Source: Thermomucor indicae-seudaticae
Lineage: Eukaryota > Mucoromycota > Mucoromycetes > Mucorales > Lichtheimiaceae
NCBI GenBank assembly: GCA_000787465.1
Contig: JSYX01000540.1
Location: 1-24,569 of the forward strand
DNA: 24,569 nucleotides
Direction of reading: 5' to 3'
Positions within the stretch are counted from its first letter, which is position 1; every line of letters begins with the position of its first letter. A model generated the notes under the pieces. That model worked only from the letters and a program-made list of their open reading frames with translations. It made no database searches and was not told where the DNA came from. The position numbers and the translations under genes were made by a program. Positions 21,272 through 24,569 of the stretch are shown here, piece by piece.

Positions 21272-22223
21272 AGGAAGATACCTTGGCTTTTGCGTACCGC
21301 TTTCTGAGTTTCCTACAGTTTCATGTTATCGTTTACTAGTTGAAACCAGTGTTGGGTTTTCGCTGCGAAAATTACTTATCGTAGGCTGAAATGGATGCTT
21401 AAATTGATAAGCATATCTAAGCGGGCGATAAGGAAGGCGACCACGACATGTTAACGAACATTCGTGGCTGTAGTTATCTACTACATGCAAGTTCAGCGTG
21501 TCTGATTAATGGCGCTTAAAGAGGTCTTGGTGGTCCAGCATATCCACCCAGTCATTTACGGTCATTACTTGGACAGTCTCCTGACTCCTTCCCTTTCAAA
21601 TCGAGTTTTCTACCATACGCGCTCTGGTATTTCACTTAATTCTACTTGAAATCACTATGTGCACTGTCATATAGCGTTCATAATCGCAAGAAGTCATCTT
21701 TTAATAAGGATTAGGATGGGGTATATCTCCAGAATTTGGAAGAGCGCACTGGTATTCTCGTGTGTCTTCGCTGTGCATATTTCGAGTGAATCGGCGCTCA
21801 TCATATCTGCACTCAGCAAGAGAATGATCCTAACGTTTGTACGGTCTACGGTCTTCCAGGAAAGAAACAAGTTACATCTCAAAAAACATGTCAACCCGGA
21901 AAGGGAAAGCGCTCTGAATGCGTTAACCAGCAAGCGAAAAATTCCAGGACTGGCCCAGTACAGGATACAGGACACCGTTGACCATCTTTCATGAGAAAAA
22001 CGTGGAACTGCAACGTCTTGTTCCTCAGAGCGAAGGCAAAATTGGGCAGATCGGTCCGTCTTAACAATATCATTACGGTCAGATTTTCCTGTAGAACTTA
22101 TTCTCCAAACCGGACATCAACGATGCGATATATGACCAACAACACTGAAAGATTTTCGATGGCGCGTAAAATATCCAGTTTTGCCAAGAATCAAATGAAA
22201 AAGACAAGTTGCATGACAATTGA
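21272..22223. other. 950-bp region without a supported gene
   Basis: This holds the 3' flank of the KEN-motif gene and overlapping open frames of about 80-110 codons on both strands. Near 21735-21980 one plus frame reads as a Cys-containing stretch (CLRCAYFE, stop, then CTQQENDPNVC and CQPGKGK) interrupted by TGA, which could be a decayed gene. No motif identifies it, and no splice pair removes the stop convincingly. Confidence 0.4.
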
Positions 22224-22725
22224 TCAGACCGTATAAAATGGACCGGAAAGCAGTTTTGACTTCTCCCTTGTTCTTTTCTTGAACACACTCTGTCTTCCAT
22301 CGAATTTCGTTAACGCCGTGTCGCCATGGTCGAGGCGGCAAACCTGTACGGACGTCTTTGCGCCGGCAAGATCCCAAGCCTTTTTAAAATGCAATCGTGT
22401 TGGACGGGCTGGAACCCCTTTGTTACGGCTGGGTAATTCGTCGTACGGGGCGGGTGCCGCGTCATCGTCTTTTGGGCTTTGTTGCATGAGCGTACTGGCC
22501 GCGTGGTGTGCGGGAACACTGGTAACTGCATTATTCTCTGCTGTCCATCAACGCACAATATTAATTTCCATCGCACTGTCGTCCTTTTATTTCCTTTATC
22601 TCGGCGTTAAACATCGACTTCATCTGGAAGCAACGTTCACCATATGTACTGCCGCTGTTTCCTCCGAATTCTCGCAGCAACGGAAATTCTGACAGTGCAA
22701 CGTCCATCGTATGATTCACATCCAT
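22224..22725 (-). CDS. Unresolved small coding candidate on the minus strand
   Basis: ATG 22725 opens a 55-codon frame (MDVNHTMDVALSEFPLLREF...). A 64-nt intron (TATG|GTGAAC ... CGACAG) would join its first part in frame to RWKLILCVDGQQRIMQL and run to a stop at 22310. A different frame of the same GC-richer stretch reads with a more balanced composition (MQQSPKDDDAAPAPYDEL, then LHFKKAWDLAG) and ends at 22224. Both cannot be right without a further splice or a frameshift. No family is recognised. The locus is either a real gene whose exon chain I cannot settle or a decaying one. Confidence 0.3.
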
Positions 22726-23203
22726 TACGGATACCCTAAATAGTCATGTAGGAGCTGCGAACATGACAGTAAGCGTTTGTATATATTGGAGACCGCTTGC
22801 AAAAATGGCAAAACTTATGTTTATTGTAACCTTCCATGTCTGCGGATGTTCTACAGCGTCGTTGCTGGAAAGCGAGGACGTTTTATAAATCAGCTGCAAG
22901 AAGTGCGGTCCTGAACAAGTACTGCAAAAATAGCATAATTTGAAACAAATATGAAGCCCAAGTCTAGCAGTATCATGGCTTTTCGGCAGTACAAACAGCC
23001 ATTGACTTATCGATCTTTAATGAAAAGATAGAGCAGTTGCTGAAAATATACGTGTTTCGATGCGTATGTACAGTGCGGTGATCAGTTAGGATATGTATTT
23101 AAAAACTCGATGATGCGTCTATGATGCGGGGTATCGTGCAGTTGAAGTGTGGGATTAAGCATTAGAGACAATAGTAAAAAGTAGTAATAATAACAAAAGT
23201 TGT
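22726..23203. other. 480-bp AT-rich region without a gene
   Basis: No open frame with coding character, RNA gene or repeat was seen. It probably holds the 3' flank of the Stc1-type gene and the upstream region of the 22224-22725 candidate. Confidence 0.5.
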
Positions 23204-23518
23204 TTAGAGGTTCCAAGGATCCTCGACTATGCTCTCGTCTGAGGAGCTCGTTTCTGAGTCTCCCCAGACTTCTTGTCGCTTCTTAACGCATTTAATACAG
23301 CGCGGCGTGGCATGCCGACGACGCTGTGTCTAACGGAAAACAGAGATCAATACCGTCTTTTCTTCCCTTTCTCTTGCTCCAAATTTTACCCTAGAGAACA
23401 TTTTTAGCGGCAGCGTTCGGCTGCACGACAGACACGTGTAATGCGTCACGGGTTTTGGTGCGCAGTGGATGCACACTGCAACCGGTACCTTCTCCTCTTT
23501 AACTGTGGTAAACACCAT
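23204..23518 (-). CDS. Small Stc1-domain zinc protein, two exons
   Basis: Exons, minus strand: 23518-23390 and 23329-23204. Intron 23330-23389 (60 nt; AGG|GTAAAA ... CGTTAG) is phase 0. The product has 84 residues. The core YTCLSCSRTLPLKMFSR, spliced to TQRRRHATPRCIKCVKK, matches the Stc1 domain, a LIM-like zinc fold with the pattern CxxC...FS-x-Q...CxxC. An additional CIHC at residues 16-19 precedes it. The tail is acidic and Ser-rich (DSETSSSDES). In fission yeast, Stc1 links the RNAi effector complex to the histone H3K9 methyltransferase complex. Here only the domain is shared and the protein is much shorter, so that role is only a possibility. Without the splice, the frame would run into an Arg/Glu-rich tail and lose the last CxxC pair, which supports the intron. 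Confidence 0.82.
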
Positions 23519-24569
23519 GTTTTAATTCAAAAATGAACACGCATTGTCGATCCAGAGCAACAAAATCGCATTACTGTTTTTGATGACCTGTAACCGTTGA
23601 TCGTCAGATTTGTCGTTACTGATTGTCCCAAACTGCCCTTACTTTAAAGACTTGTTCCTCGGAAAAGCCGTGCACTGGTTTCTCCTTTTTTGTATTTAAT
23701 GACGTATCCAGGTTATCATGTTGTCCTCTTACGTCATGCAAAACAACTAATCTTGCCCCCCCTGACTAACCTTGCAGCAAAAGACACAACGAAGCGACGA
23801 AACTGTCAACGTTCCATCTGAAAAGAGTAACCCACTCTGCATCAGTATGACGCGTTTCAACTGGCTCATCGAACACATGTACTTTACCGCTATTTTGTTG
23901 AATTCCAGGAGGAAGGTTCAGGCATTGCTCCTTTGGAGTGCTCATCTTGCAAACTGCGGGAAAAAAGAACACAGTAGAGACGTTCCCAAAATAGTAAATC
24001 CATCGAAAAATTACGAAAGCCGAGTTGTCTCAGAAACTTGGTATGGAACTTGCCGAGTTGCCACATCAGACGCATTATATCTTATTCTGTGGCATCTCGG
24101 GTTTTTCTGTTTATAGCGTCTCAAGCTTTGGAGCAATGCAGCGATTAACGGGCAGCTGCTTGCTTCCTTCGGTCTTGGGCCCCTGAAAACTCAGGTTTCT
24201 TTCATCCGATGTGTGTTTGTTTGAGATCAAAGAAAGGAACCACGCTTTATTTTGGATGTGGAATCAGCAAAGAACTTCGAAAGTGATGGAAGGAGATGGT
24301 GACTTTGATGTCACCGGTGGCCTATCCTGACCCAAGCATTGGGCTTACCACAAAGTATCTAAGACTTTGAAAGGAAGGCTTGTATTTTTAAATCGGGAGA
24401 ACACTTCTCTCATTATCTACCGAAACCATCAATAGATGTCCGTTGGTATTTTGAAAGAAACCATCCTAGTCGGTAAAGCCCTGATACTGGATTTGAAAGT
24501 GTTGTTTGCGCTCCTCGGGTACTCCTTTCGCGCCGAAGCCGAAATCAGGTCTGCGCCTACTCGATAAAT
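23519..24569. other. Terminal 1.05 kb without a supported gene
   Basis: The part next to 23518 is presumably the promoter of the Stc1-type gene. Overlapping frames at 23766-24116 on both strands lack motifs or splice support. A 43-codon frame at 24436-24567 starts MSVGILKETILVGKALILDL but stops after the Arg-rich end SAPTR; it is too short and unplaced to call a gene. Confidence 0.4.

Noticed and set aside
23772..24116. 114-codon plus-strand frame with overlapping minus frames
   Set aside because: Neither strand shows a recognisable motif or intron pattern, so I do not call a gene.
24436..24567. 43-codon frame starting MSVGILKET at the right edge
   Set aside because: The start resembles some dehydrogenases, but it stops after 43 codons and has no donor that clearly continues it.

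Overview
The window reads as compact nuclear DNA of a fungus, most likely early-diverging (Mucoromycota-like). Genes are dense and split by many short introns, mostly 43-85 nt. The proteins include fungal hallmarks: a Zn2Cys6 transcription factor, Atg17 and an Stc1-type zinc protein. The TMEM94-like ATPase also fits an early-diverging fungus, but that placement is inference. All exon models were built by hand from splice signals, phase and family motifs. Each multi-exon model closes to a whole number of codons, but none was tested against transcripts.

Left half (1-5429): an alpha/beta-hydrolase (+) converges on DNA polymerase eta (-, nine exons, with polymerase core, UBZ zinc finger and C-terminal PIP-like motif). 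The polymerase start lies only 65 bp from the divergent start of the autophagy scaffold ATG17 (+, ten exons). Next come about 1.35 kb without a supported gene (5430-6780), containing a cluster of inverted CCAGTTRG/CYAACTGG motifs.

Middle (6781-16596): a secreted repeat protein ending in an RlpA/expansin-type double-psi beta-barrel (-, seven exons) diverges from a 1498-residue TMEM94/ERMA-like P-type-ATPase relative (+, fourteen exons). That gene converges, with 65 bp between stop codons, on a 787-residue Zn2Cys6 transcription factor (-, five exons).

Right part (16597-24569): this is gene-poor and looks eroded. It holds an orphan first exon with a mitochondrial-presequence look, a broken Tc1/mariner transposase, an unrecognised nine-exon gene with a KEN motif and CDK-type sites, an unresolved small coding candidate, and an 84-residue Stc1-domain protein. 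The last kilobase has no gene I can support.

The most unusual signals are the frequency of GC-AG introns (three well supported and one probable among about 50 modelled), the architecture of the secreted DPBB protein, and the unrecognised KEN-box protein. No tRNA, rRNA, CRISPR array or intact mobile element was seen.
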